Source: Streptomyces huiliensis
GTDB taxonomy: Bacteria > Actinomycetota > Actinomycetes > Streptomycetales > Streptomycetaceae
Assembly (NCBI RefSeq): GCF_020037025.1
Contig: NZ_JAIQLH010000080.1
Coordinates: forward strand, 1 to 64,000
Length of the DNA stretch: 64,000 bases
Reading direction: 5' to 3'
Below the pieces are notes generated by a model. It did no database searches and was not told where the DNA came from. It was given only the letters and a program-made list of their open reading frames with translations. How positions within the stretch are numbered: position 1 is the first letter of the stretch; every line of letters begins with the position of its first letter. The position numbers and the translations under genes are program-made. Below, in pieces: positions 1 through 7,496 of the stretch.

Positions 1-226
1 CGAGGCGAAGCAGGCGGCGCGCCGGGCGCGCAAGGCGCGGAAGTCGCCGATGCCGCCCGTCCCGGACCCGGCGCGGGCCGGCCGCCCCGACGGCGCCGAC
101 TGGCACGACACCGACGTGCGCCAGGCCCGCTGGGCGGCGCTGAAGGACTCCGGCGGCGGCCTGATGCCGGACTTCGAACCCCGCGACCCGGCGCGGCTGC
201 TCGACGAGCGGTGGGGCGAGGGGTGA
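1..226 (+). CDS. C-terminal tail of DUF6350-type membrane protein (partial)
   Basis: Only the last 74 codons of a gene that begins left of the window are visible, read in the frame ending at TGA 224-226. The tail is basic (AARRARKARK near its start) and then acidic/Trp-containing (DWHDTDVRQARW, DFEPRDPARLLDERW), which looks like a cytoplasmic C-terminus. In Streptomyces the gene directly upstream of purN is usually a multi-spanning DUF6350 (PerM-like) protein with such a tail, so I assign it by position. No membrane segment lies inside the visible part, so the family call is inference. Confidence 0.55.
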   Translation, partial: EAKQAARRARKARKSPMPPVPDPARAGRPDGADWHDTDVRQARWAALKDSGGGLMPDFEPRDPARLLDERWGEG

Positions 227-270
227 GGTGAGGGGGAGCGAACGGGCGGGCAGGTGACGGGCGGACGAGT

Positions 271-296
271 GACGGGCGAGGGGCCGGGGGCCCGTC
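271..296 (+). terminator. possible terminator after the DUF6350-type gene
   Basis: A 7-bp inverted repeat (GACGGGC / GCCCGTC) with a 12-nt G-rich loop lies 45 nt after the stop codon. It is weaker than the other terminators in the window and has no T-run. Confidence 0.3.
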
Positions 297-348
297 CGAC
301 ACCCCCGCCCCCGCCCCGTAAGTCCAACTCGAAAAACCCGCGCCGCCG

Positions 349-1260
349 TCAGTCCTCCACGCTCAGCAGCGGCCGCAGCGGCTTCGGCAGGTGGTTCTCG
401 CAGGACTGGCGCGACGTCTGCGTCAGGGCGTCGTCCACACAGGTGTAGTAGTCCCGGTAGATCAGCTGGAACGAGAACGTGGACACGGCGATGACCAGCG
501 CCAGCCCGCCCATCACCAGCCCGCTCACCGCCGCCGTCGTCTGCGGCCGGAAGCCGCCGGGCTGCGGGGCGGGTGTCGGGGCCGGGCCGTCGCCGGTGCG
601 CCGGCCGGCCTTGGCGCGCAGCGAGCTGACCGCCCAGTAGACCGAGAGCGCTCCGAGCAGCAGGGCCACCTCGGGCAGGCTGAACAGCGCGAAGAAGAAG
701 CCCCAGAGCCCGGCGAGGAGGGCGTAGCGGGCGCGGCGCTGGGCCGGGTCGGTGGGGTCCCAGCGCGGACCGCCGCCGGAACCGCCGTTGGCGGGGTCCT
801 GCCCGCCGCCCTGCGGGCCGCCGAATCCGCCGTCGTGCCGGCCCGGCTGCCGGCTGCTCCACTGGCTGCCCCAGGCGGGCGGCTGCCCGGACCCGTCCCG
901 GCCGCCGGAACCGTCGGCTCCGCCTCCGCCCTGTGGCTCGCGTGGCCGCCACGGCCGGTCCGGCCGGTCCGCGGGCGGCGCGGCGAACGGGTTGTCCGGT
1001 TCCTCCGGCGTCCCCGGCCGCTGCTCTTCCCGGCCCCGCCGCTCCTGATCACTCGGGCCGGGGTCGGGGTCGCCCCAGGCGCCCTGGTCGCGCCCGGTGG
1101 GCTCGCCTTCGCCCCGGCCGCCCCAGCCCTGCTGCTCCGGCGACCGCTGCTCGCGGGCCGCGACCAGCGCCGGCCGGGGGCCGGCGAAAGGCGCGGCGTG
1201 CGGTGCGGACGGCGCGGCGGGCGATACGGAAGGCGCGGCGGGCGATGCGGAAGGCGTCAT
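349..1260 (-). CDS. Pro/Gly-rich membrane protein with two C-terminal TM helices
   Basis: Predicted 303-aa protein of unknown function. The N-terminal ~170 residues are disordered and rich in Pro, Gly, Ala and charged residues. A hydrophobic pair follows (GLWGFFFALFSLPEVALLLG, then AVSGLVMGGLALVIAVSTFS), and it ends in a short tail with two cysteines (YYTCVDDALT, RQSCENHLPK). The layout resembles DUF4190-like Streptomyces proteins with a long proline-rich leader. The frame stays open upstream to 1668; I chose ATG 1260 because residues before it look like out-of-frame leader. ATG 1362 (preceded by GGGGAAG) is a real alternative. It is transcribed divergently from purN. Confidence 0.6.
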   Translation of the reverse strand: MTPSASPAAPSVSPAAPSAPHAAPFAGPRPALVAAREQRSPEQQGWGGRGEGEPTGRDQGAWGDPDPGPSDQERRGREEQRPGTPEEPDNPFAAPPADRPDRPWRPREPQGGGGADGSGGRDGSGQPPAWGSQWSSRQPGRHDGGFGGPQGGGQDPANGGSGGGPRWDPTDPAQRRARYALLAGLWGFFFALFSLPEVALLLGALSVYWAVSSLRAKAGRRTGDGPAPTPAPQPGGFRPQTTAAVSGLVMGGLALVIAVSTFSFQLIYRDYYTCVDDALTQTSRQSCENHLPKPLRPLLSVED

Positions 1261-1697
1261 GGGGTCGCTCAACGCCGCCTCCACGGGAAACGGCCGCGTC
1301 CCGGCGGACGCGGCGGACAGCGGGAGGGGGCGGTGAACCGCGGGGCGGCGTCGGTCCGGCATGTGGAGTGTGTCTTCCCCTGGTGTCGTCTGTGTCGCGT
1401 CCTGCGTCCTGCTCTGTCGCGTCCTGCCCCTTGAGCGTACGGCCGTGAGGCCGGTTTTCCGGAGCCGATCCCGTGCCGCGTCGGCCCGGGCGGACGCGGC
1501 AGGTGGACGCCTGGTGGACGCCCGGCGGACGCCGTTCACAGACGCTACCTTCCGCGCGCGCCCCCGTCCCGCGGGGGCCGTCGGGTGTGCCGGTATCGTT
1601 GCTGGCGGTCGGCGGCTTCGTAGGGTCCCCCGTATCCGGGGACCCCTCTGTCTCGTACGACCATACAAACCGCACCGCGCGCGAGAAAGGGCCCGCC
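1261..1697. other. divergent intergenic region upstream of purN
   Basis: This 437-bp stretch separates the minus-strand membrane protein from purN. It may hold a short N-terminal extension of the former (see its start discussion). The only clear structure is the hairpin at 1623-1645. I could not identify a convincing -35/-10 pair. Confidence 0.4.
1623..1645 (+). promoter_or_regulatory. leader hairpin upstream of purN
   Basis: Perfect 8-bp stem GGGTCCCC / GGGGACCC with loop CGTATCC, 53 nt before the purN GTG. It could be a leader element of the pur operon mRNA or part of an operator; function is unproven. Confidence 0.35.
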
Positions 1698-2360
1698 GTG
1701 GCTTCCCCGGCCCCCCAGGCTCACCCCGCCCCCTCCGACTCCTCCACAGATCCCGCCCGTCTCGTCGTCCTCGTCTCCGGTTCCGGTACGAACCTCCAGG
1801 CGCTGCTGGACGCCATCGCCGCCGACCCCGCGGGCTACGGCGCCCGGATCGTGGCCGTCGGCGCCGACCGGGACGGCATCGCGGGCCTCGAACGCGCCGA
1901 GCGCGCCGGGATCCCGGTCTTCGTCGAGCGCGTGAAGGACCACGCCTCCCGCGCCGACTGGGACCGCGCCCTGGCCGAGGCGACCGCCGCGTACGCCCCG
2001 GACCTGGTGGTCTCCGCGGGCTTCATGAAGATCCTGGGGAAGGAGTTCCTCGCACGCTTCGGCGGGCGGACGGTCAACACGCACCCCGCCCTGCTGCCCA
2101 GCTTTCCCGGCGCCCACGGCGTACGCGACGCGCTCGCGTACGGAGTGAAGGTCACCGGGTGCACCGTCCACTTCGTCGACGACGGCGTCGACACCGGACC
2201 GATCATCGCCCAGGGCGTGGTCGAGGTCCGGGTGGAGGACGACGAAGCCGCTCTGCACGAGCGGATCAAGGAAGTCGAGCGACAGCTGCTCGTCGAGGTC
2301 GTGGGGCGTCTGGCCCGGCACGGCTACCGCATTGAGGGACGAAAGGTACGGATCTCGTGA
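1698..2360 (+). CDS. purN: phosphoribosylglycinamide formyltransferase
   Basis: GAR transformylase, the cytoplasmic third step of de novo purine synthesis: transfers a formyl group from 10-formyl-THF to glycinamide ribonucleotide. The 220-aa product has the phosphate loop SGSGTN (27-32) and the catalytic triad Asn127, His129 (TVNTHPALLPSFPG) and Asp165 (DDGVDTG). GTG 1698 is chosen because GAAAGG lies just upstream and the Rossmann core begins soon after; the frame is open further upstream but would add an unrelated Arg-rich leader. It overlaps purH by four bases (GTGA), so the two are translationally coupled. folD, whose product supplies the formyl donor, lies about 1 kb downstream of purH. 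Confidence 0.95.
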   Translation: MASPAPQAHPAPSDSSTDPARLVVLVSGSGTNLQALLDAIAADPAGYGARIVAVGADRDGIAGLERAERAGIPVFVERVKDHASRADWDRALAEATAAYAPDLVVSAGFMKILGKEFLARFGGRTVNTHPALLPSFPGAHGVRDALAYGVKVTGCTVHFVDDGVDTGPIIAQGVVEVRVEDDEAALHERIKEVERQLLVEVVGRLARHGYRIEGRKVRIS

Positions 2361-3919
2361 CCGCCGAAGGTACGCAGCGGCCCATCCGCCGGGCGCTGAT
2401 CAGCGTCTACGACAAGACGGGTCTCGAAGAGCTCGCCCGCGGGCTGCACGAGGCCGGTGTCGAGCTCGTCTCGACCGGTTCGACGGCCGGCCGGATCGCC
2501 GCCGCCGGGGTGCCGGTCACCCCGGTCGAGGAGCTGACGGGCTTCCCCGAGTGCCTGGACGGCCGCGTCAAGACGCTGCACCCGCGCGTCCACGCCGGCA
2601 TCCTGGCCGACCAGCGCCTCGAGACCCACCGCGAGCAGCTCGACGGACTGGGCGTGCGCCCCTTCGAGCTCGTGGTCGTCAACCTCTACCCGTTCCGCGA
2701 GACCGTCGCCTCCGGCGCGACCCCGGACGAGTGCGTCGAGCAGATCGACATCGGCGGCCCCTCCATGGTCCGCGCCGCCGCGAAGAACCACCCCTCTGTG
2801 GCCGTCGTCGTCAGCCCCGGCCGCTACGCCGACGTCCTGAAGGCCGTCGCCGAGGGCGGGTTCGACCTGGAGGCGCGCAAGCGGCTCGCCGCCGAGGCGT
2901 TCCAGCACACGGCCGCCTACGACGTGACGGTCGCCAACTGGTTCGCGACGGGCTACGCGGCCGACGAGAGCCCCTGGCCCGACTTCACCGGCACCACCCA
3001 CACCCGCAAGCAGGTGCTCCGCTACGGCGAGAACCCGCACCAGGCCGCCGCCCTCTACACGGACGGCTCGGGCCAGGGCCTGGCCCACGCCGAGCAGTTG
3101 CACGGCAAGGAGATGTCGTACAACAACTTCGTCGACACCGAGGCCGCCCGCCGCGCCGCGTACGACCACGCCGACCCCTGCGTCGCCATCATCAAGCACG
3201 CCAACCCCTGCGGCATCGCGGTCGGTACGGACGTCGCCGAGGCGCACCGCAAGGCGCACGCCTGTGACTCGCTGTCGGCCTTCGGCGGCGTGATCGCCGT
3301 CAACCGCCCGGTGTCGGTGGCCATGGCGGAGCAGGTCGCCGAGATCTTCACCGAGGTCGTCGTCGCCCCCGGCTACGAGGACGGCGCGGTCGAGGTCCTG
3401 GCGCGGAAGAAGAACATCCGGGTGCTGCGCTGCGCCGACGCCCCCGCCGCCGAGACGGAGACGCGGCCGATCGAGGGCGGCGTCCTCGTCCAGGCCAAGG
3501 ACCGGCTCCAGGCGGAGGGTGACGATCCGGCGCACTGGACGCTCGCGTCCGGCGAGGCGCTGTCCGACGCGGAGCTGGCCGAGCTGGCGTTCGCGTGGCG
3601 CGCCAGCCGCGCGGTGAAGTCCAACGCGATCCTGCTGGCCAAGGACGGTGCCACCGTCGGCGTCGGCATGGGCCAGGTCAACCGCGTGGACTCGGCGAAG
3701 CTGGCCGTCCAAAGGGCGGGTGAGGAGCGGGCCCGCGGCTCGTACGCGGCGTCCGACGCCTTCTTCCCCTTCCCCGACGGCTTCCAGGTGCTGGCCGACG
3801 CGGGCGTCAAGGCCGTGGCGCAGCCCGGCGGTTCGGTCCGTGACGCGGAGGTCGTGGAGGCGGCGAAGGCGGCCGGGGTGACGATGTACTTCACCGGTAC
3901 GCGGCACTTCTTCCACTGA
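2357..3919 (+). CDS. purH: bifunctional AICAR transformylase / IMP cyclohydrolase
   Basis: Catalyses the last two steps of IMP synthesis: formylation of AICAR with 10-formyl-THF, then ring closure. The 520-aa length is normal for PurH. The N-terminal ~150 residues form the MGS-like cyclohydrolase domain (ALISVYDKTGLEELARGL; TLHPRVHAGIL; NLYPF; DIGGPSMVRAAAKN). The rest is the transformylase domain, with LRYGENPHQAAALY, KEMSYNN, and the catalytic Lys280-His281 in IIKHANPCG. It starts at GTG inside the purN stop codon. A strong hairpin after its stop ends the purN-purH unit. Confidence 0.97.
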   Translation: MTAEGTQRPIRRALISVYDKTGLEELARGLHEAGVELVSTGSTAGRIAAAGVPVTPVEELTGFPECLDGRVKTLHPRVHAGILADQRLETHREQLDGLGVRPFELVVVNLYPFRETVASGATPDECVEQIDIGGPSMVRAAAKNHPSVAVVVSPGRYADVLKAVAEGGFDLEARKRLAAEAFQHTAAYDVTVANWFATGYAADESPWPDFTGTTHTRKQVLRYGENPHQAAALYTDGSGQGLAHAEQLHGKEMSYNNFVDTEAARRAAYDHADPCVAIIKHANPCGIAVGTDVAEAHRKAHACDSLSAFGGVIAVNRPVSVAMAEQVAEIFTEVVVAPGYEDGAVEVLARKKNIRVLRCADAPAAETETRPIEGGVLVQAKDRLQAEGDDPAHWTLASGEALSDAELAELAFAWRASRAVKSNAILLAKDGATVGVGMGQVNRVDSAKLAVQRAGEERARGSYAASDAFFPFPDGFQVLADAGVKAVAQPGGSVRDAEVVEAAKAAGVTMYFTGTRHFFH

Positions 3920-3921
3920 CC

Positions 3922-3973
3922 GGTCCGGAAGGACGGTCCGGAAGGACGGCCCGGAAGGACGGCCCGGAGAACG
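3922..3973. repeat. 13-bp tandem repeat after purH
   Basis: Nearly four copies of GGTCCGGAAGGAC (3922, 3935, 3948, 3961; the third and fourth carry GGCCC in place of GGTCC, and the fourth diverges at its end). They sit between the purH stop and the terminator stem. The period is not a multiple of three and they lie outside any gene. Confidence 0.85.
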
Positions 3974-3974
3974 G

Positions 3975-4011
3975 CCGGAGGCCGCACCCTCGCTGAGGAT
4001 GCGGCCTCCGG
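3975..4011. terminator. bidirectional terminator between purH and the convergent membrane gene
   Basis: Perfect 12-bp stem CCGGAGGCCGCA / TGCGGCCTCCGG with a 13-nt loop. It lies between convergent genes ending at 3919 and 4035. No T-run, as is usual in Streptomyces. Confidence 0.8.
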
Positions 4012-4034
4012 GCCGGACGGCGTCCGCGCGGCGC

Positions 4035-4619
4035 TCAGAAGCGCGGGCGCTGGAACCACTGCGCCGACGCGCGCTTGGCGCAGAAGACGATGGTCAGGAT
4101 CGCCAGGACCAGCGTCACCAGGCCCAGGCCCCAGGCCCCGATGGTGAAGATGCCGCTGATGATGGCGAACGACGCGTAGACGATGGAGCCGACGCGGACG
4201 CCGTTGCGGCCCTTCGCGTAGCGGATGGCGAGGATGATGCCGATGATCGCGAAGACCGCGGCCAGGCCGCCCAGGAAGGCCAGCAGGCCCCGGGCGAGGC
4301 CGAAGGCGGTCTCGGCGTCGACGGTGTCGCCGTTGCGCGTGGTGACCGTCTCGCCGGTGTGCTTCCCCTCCTCGTCCTTGACCGCCGCGTAGCCCGCGAC
4401 CATGAGTCCGGCCACGGCCACGTGCACGGCGGCGATGACCCACAGGAAGATGCGGGCGGCCTTGGTGATGCCCGGCATCTCGGCGGGCACCGGCGCCATG
4501 CCCGCGTACGGGTCGCCGCCCTGCGGGTAGGCGGCGTACGGCATGCCCGGCTGCTGCGGGTAGCCGTAGCCGGCCTGCGGGGGCTGGCCGTACGGGTTGT
4601 TCTGCTGACCGAAGCTCAT
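4035..4619 (-). CDS. small multi-spanning membrane protein with proline/tyrosine-rich N-terminus
   Basis: 194-aa integral membrane protein of unknown function. The first ~45 residues are a cytoplasmic Pro/Gln/Tyr/Gly-rich leader (SFGQQNNPYGQPPQAGYGYP) of the type common before DUF4190/DUF4064-like domains. About four hydrophobic segments follow: one after KAARIF, one in the LLAFLGGLAAVFAIIGIILA region, and two in GSIVYASFAIISGIFT and LGLVTLVLAILTIVF. ATG 4619 is chosen because GGAGGAA lies 9 nt upstream; the frame is open to 4871 but the extra residues are not protein-like. Convergent with purH. Confidence 0.75.
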   Translation of the reverse strand: MSFGQQNNPYGQPPQAGYGYPQQPGMPYAAYPQGGDPYAGMAPVPAEMPGITKAARIFLWVIAAVHVAVAGLMVAGYAAVKDEEGKHTGETVTTRNGDTVDAETAFGLARGLLAFLGGLAAVFAIIGIILAIRYAKGRNGVRVGSIVYASFAIISGIFTIGAWGLGLVTLVLAILTIVFCAKRASAQWFQRPRF

Positions 4620-4742
4620 GGTCGGGTGGTTCCTCCGTGCGTCATGGGGGACGGACCCCGGGCGTTGGCCATCGGAGGAAGGGCTGAGCGGCTCGCCCCC
4701 CTGACCGCCCGCGGCATTGACCGATTCATCGTGGTTGGGGGC

Positions 4743-4770
4743 TTGACATTTTGTCCAGCCGATATCCTCG
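4743..4770. promoter_or_regulatory. possible operator/promoter element upstream of folD
   Basis: TTGACATTTTGTCCA is an imperfect inverted repeat (TTGACA / TGTCCA), followed by GATATCCTC. It contains a perfect -35 hexamer, but no good -10 lies 16-18 nt away on the plus strand. It lies between the membrane protein and folD, about 200 nt before folD. Weak call. Confidence 0.3.
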
Positions 4771-4972
4771 GCGTTGTTCAAGTGCCGCGTGACCGTGATC
4801 TCCGTGTGAACGAGATCGCCCCCGCGAGAGCCCCGGGAGATCCCCTGCCGGGTCCCCGCGGGCACCCCCACGAGTTCCCGTAGTACCCATGAACACAGAC
4901 GGCGGAACCACCGGCCGGCCCGACCGGGTCGCGGATTGGAAGGGCCGCCGCCGGATCCAGGAGTATGGAGCC

Positions 4973-5866
4973 ATGACCGCTCAGATTCTCGATGGCAAGG
5001 CCACCGCGGCCGCGATCAAGTCCGAACTCACCACGCGCGTGGAAGCCCTCAAGGCCAAGGGCGTCACCCCCGGCCTGGGCACGCTCCTGGTCGGCGACGA
5101 CCCGGGCAGCAAGTGGTACGTGGCGGGCAAGCACCGCGACTGCGCCCAGGTCGGCATCGGGTCCATCCAGCGTGAGCTGCCCGCGACCGCGACGCAGGAG
5201 GAGATCGAGGCGGTCGTCCGGGAGCTCAACGAGAACCCCGACTGCACCGGCTACATCGTCCAACTCCCGCTCCCCAAGGGCATCGACACCAACCGGGTGC
5301 TGGAGCTGATGGACCCGGCCAAGGACGCCGACGGCCTCCACCCGATGAGCCTGGGCCGCCTGGTGCTCAACGAGGCCGCGCCGCTGCCCTGCACCCCGAA
5401 CGGGATCATCGAGCTGCTGCGCCGCCACGGCGTGGAGATCAACGGCGCGCACGTGGTCGTCGTCGGTCGCGGCATCACCGTGGGCCGGTCGATCGGCCTG
5501 CTGCTCACCCGCCGGTCCGAGAACGCCACGGTCACCCTCTGCCACACCGGCACCCGTGACCTCGCCTCCCACCTGCGCCAGGCGGACATCATCGTCGCGG
5601 CGGCCGGTGTCGGGCACCTGATCAAGCCGGAGGACGTCAAGCCGGGGGCCGCCGTGCTGGACGTCGGCGTCAGCCGGGACGGCGAGGGCAAGATCATGGG
5701 CGATGTGGACCCCGGGGTCGCCGAGGTCGCCGGCTGGATCTCCCCCAACCCGGGCGGCGTCGGCCCGATGACCCGCGCCATGCTGCTCGTCAACGTCGTC
5801 GAGGCGGCGGAGCTCGCCGCGGAGGGGGCCGCCGAGGGAGCCGAGGGAAGCGTCGATGCAGGCTGA
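4973..5866 (+). CDS. folD: methylenetetrahydrofolate dehydrogenase / cyclohydrolase
   Basis: Bifunctional cytoplasmic C1-folate enzyme that oxidises 5,10-methylene-THF with NADP+ and hydrolyses the methenyl product to 10-formyl-THF, the donor used by PurN and PurH. The 297-aa product carries the catalytic Tyr and Lys in WYVAGKHRDC, the QLPLPKGID loop, KDADGLHP, the nucleotide-binding VVGRGITVGRSIG, and the C-terminal signature PNPGGVGPMTRAM. ATG 4973 is chosen because GGAG precedes it and the protein aligns from TAQILDGKATA; the frame is open to 4889. The last ~17 residues are Ala/Glu/Gly-rich and overlap the next gene by 11 nt. Confidence 0.96.
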   Translation: MTAQILDGKATAAAIKSELTTRVEALKAKGVTPGLGTLLVGDDPGSKWYVAGKHRDCAQVGIGSIQRELPATATQEEIEAVVRELNENPDCTGYIVQLPLPKGIDTNRVLELMDPAKDADGLHPMSLGRLVLNEAAPLPCTPNGIIELLRRHGVEINGAHVVVVGRGITVGRSIGLLLTRRSENATVTLCHTGTRDLASHLRQADIIVAAAGVGHLIKPEDVKPGAAVLDVGVSRDGEGKIMGDVDPGVAEVAGWISPNPGGVGPMTRAMLLVNVVEAAELAAEGAAEGAEGSVDAG

Positions 5867-6281
5867 GACGGGCAAGGCGGCCGGCTCCGGGCGGTCCCGG
5901 ATGTCGCGCCGCTTCCCCCAGTTCACCCGCGACACCGCGCGCCCGGAGGGCGGCGGCCGCGCCGCTCCCGGGGGCGCGCCCGCTCCGGCCCGGCAGTGGC
6001 CACTGCTGGTGGTGCTGGGGCTGACGGGGCTGGGGTTGCTGATCGTCGCCCTGGACGGGTTCCGGGTCGGGACGATGCTGATCGGCATCGCCATGATCGG
6101 CGGCGCGGTGCTGCGCTGGGCGCTGCCCTCGGTGGGCATGCTGGCCGTCCGCTCGCGGTTCACGGACATGTTCACGTACGGCGGGCTGGGGCTGGCGATC
6201 CTGCTGCTGGCGATGCTCGCGCAGCCGCACGCGTGGTTGAAGATCCCCTTCCTGGACGACGTGCTGCACTTCACGGTCTGA
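5856..6281 (+). CDS. DUF3017 small integral membrane protein
   Basis: 141-aa membrane protein, start codon inside the 3' end of folD (11-nt overlap), so co-translated with it. The first ~45 residues are a basic, Pro/Gly/Ala-rich cytoplasmic arm. Three hydrophobic segments follow: WPLLVVLGLTGLGLLIVALD, a second in VGTMLIGIAMIGGAVLRW, and a third in GGLGLAILLLAMLA. The family regularly sits next to folD in Streptomyces; its function is unknown. Confidence 0.85.
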   Translation: MQAETGKAAGSGRSRMSRRFPQFTRDTARPEGGGRAAPGGAPAPARQWPLLVVLGLTGLGLLIVALDGFRVGTMLIGIAMIGGAVLRWALPSVGMLAVRSRFTDMFTYGGLGLAILLLAMLAQPHAWLKIPFLDDVLHFTV

Positions 6282-6287
6282 GTGCTC

Positions 6288-6371
6288 CTCCTGCGGCGCG
6301 GCTCCTGCGGCGTAACTCCTGTGGCGCGGCTCCTGTGGCGTAATTCCTGTGGCGCGGCTCCTGCGGCGCCG
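6288..6371. repeat. six 14-bp tandem repeats after the folD operon
   Basis: Six head-to-tail units at 6288, 6302, 6316, 6330, 6344 and 6358, consensus CTCCTGYGGCGNNN. The last bases alternate CGG / TAA / CGG / TAA / CGG / CCG, so the array also reads as three 28-bp units. It starts 7 nt after the DUF3017 stop and ends just before the terminator. Confidence 0.9.
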
Positions 6372-6380
6372 CGTGGAAGC

Positions 6381-6412
6381 GGACCGTCCTCTCCCCCGTG
6401 AGAGGACGGTCC
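6381..6412 (+). terminator. terminator of the folD-DUF3017 unit
   Basis: Perfect 13-bp stem GGACCGTCCTCTC / GAGAGGACGGTCC with 6-nt loop CCCCGT, 100 nt after the DUF3017 stop. Confidence 0.85.
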
Positions 6413-6719
6413 GGCCGGGACGCTGCCGGACGGCGCGGGGTGGACCGCGCCGTCCGGCGCGCTGAAACGACGGTGACGCGCCACATCCCCACCTGCCAAG
6501 AGCCGCCGGGAAAACGGGTTCTCGTGGGACGTCCCACCCCCTGACCTGCGGTGGCGACCGCCCTCCTGAGGCCCCGGTGGGACGCGCCCGGGGCGCCGCC
6601 GCTGGCCGGAAACCTGCGTGCCGCCCGGCGGCACGGGAAAACACCGGCCGGCGTCGCCATCATGTGCGACACAGGAGGCTCATGCCTCGGGGGACCATGT
6701 GACGGGTGTGGGGTGGAAC
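6413..6719 (+). other. regulatory region upstream of the XRE-TM gene cluster
   Basis: 307 bp without a gene. It contains the 14-bp palindrome at 6524-6537 and two copies of CGGGAAAAC (6507-6515 and 6634-6642). No clear -35/-10 pair was recognised. Confidence 0.5.
6524..6537. promoter_or_regulatory. 14-bp perfect palindrome, candidate operator of the XRE-TM cluster
   Basis: GTGGGACGTCCCAC is fully self-complementary, 183 bp before the first XRE-TM gene. It may be an autoregulatory site of one of the HTH proteins encoded downstream; this is inference from position. Confidence 0.4.
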
Positions 6720-7496
6720 ATGCCGCGTTGGAAGGAACTGCCGGCGTCGCTCGACCAACGGGTGAGCCAGTTCGTCGTACAGCTCCGCAGACTCAAGGAC
6801 CGCAGCGGGCTCAGCCTCGCCGCGCTCGCGGCCAAGACCTCGTACAGCCGGTCGTCCTGGGAGCGCTACCTCAACGCGCGGCAACTGCCGCCGCGGGACG
6901 CCGTGGAGGAGCTGGCCCGGGTGTGCGGGGCGGAGCCGGCCCGGCTGCTGGTGCTGCACGAGATAGCGGAGGAGGCCTGGCCGGCCTCCGCGGCGGCACG
7001 GTCGGCGGCCCAGGCGACGCCTTCGGAAGGAGGGACGGACGCCGGTGAACTCCGGGAGACGCGACGGCGCCTGTGGCTGTACGTCGCGGCGGTGGCGGTC
7101 CTGGTCGTCACGCTGGCGGTCGGGCTGGCCGCCGCGTTCTGGGCCGACGACGAGGCGAAGGACGAGGCGAAGGGCGCCGGGCCGTCGGTCTCGGGCTCCC
7201 CGTCCCCCTTCGTCTTCGTGCAGGGACGTTCCCGCCCGTGCCACGTGGAGCGCGGAGACGGTGGCCTGCGGGCCGGGTACAGCCCGACCCGCAGCGTGCT
7301 GATGGACCTCAAGAGCAGCGGCTGGGAGGTGCTGGAGGCCCAGTGCCTGCTCAAGCACCACGGCTTCGACCCGGGCCTGATCGACGGCTCCTTCGGCGAG
7401 CGGAGCAAGGCGGCGGCCCAGGCGTTCCAGAAGGCCAGGGGCCTGGTCGTCGACGGGATCGTGGGGCCCGACACCTGGAAGGAGTTGCGCCGGTGA
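6720..7496 (+). CDS. XRE-HTH transmembrane protein with extracellular peptidoglycan-binding domain
   Basis: 258-aa predicted one-component membrane regulator. Residues ~15-75 form an XRE-type helix-turn-helix (QLRRLKDRSGLSLAALAAKT, then SYSRSSWERYLNARQLPP). One membrane helix follows at ~115-140 (LWLYVAAVAVLVVTLAVGLA) with a basic RETRRR on its cytoplasmic side. The outer part ends in a PG_binding_1-type domain (AQCLLKHHGFDPGLIDGSFG; AFQKARGLVVDGIVGPDTWK). DNA-binding inside and wall-binding outside suggests a RodZ-like or envelope-sensing role. ATG 6720 is chosen because the related gene at 8753 also begins MPRW; the frame is open to 6618. It overlaps the next gene by four bases (GTGA). Confidence 0.8.
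   Translation: MPRWKELPASLDQRVSQFVVQLRRLKDRSGLSLAALAAKTSYSRSSWERYLNARQLPPRDAVEELARVCGAEPARLLVLHEIAEEAWPASAAARSAAQATPSEGGTDAGELRETRRRLWLYVAAVAVLVVTLAVGLAAAFWADDEAKDEAKGAGPSVSGSPSPFVFVQGRSRPCHVERGDGGLRAGYSPTRSVLMDLKSSGWEVLEAQCLLKHHGFDPGLIDGSFGERSKAAAQAFQKARGLVVDGIVGPDTWKELRR

Noticed and set aside
4743..4768. TTGACA...TATCCT as the folD promoter
   Set aside because: The spacing is only 14 bp, too short for a sigma-70-type promoter; kept only as a weak dyad note.
6288..6371. possible CRISPR array
   Set aside because: Units are directly adjacent 14-mers with no spacers, and no cas genes are present; it is a simple tandem repeat. The same holds for the arrays at 3922, 10074, 44087 and 48386.
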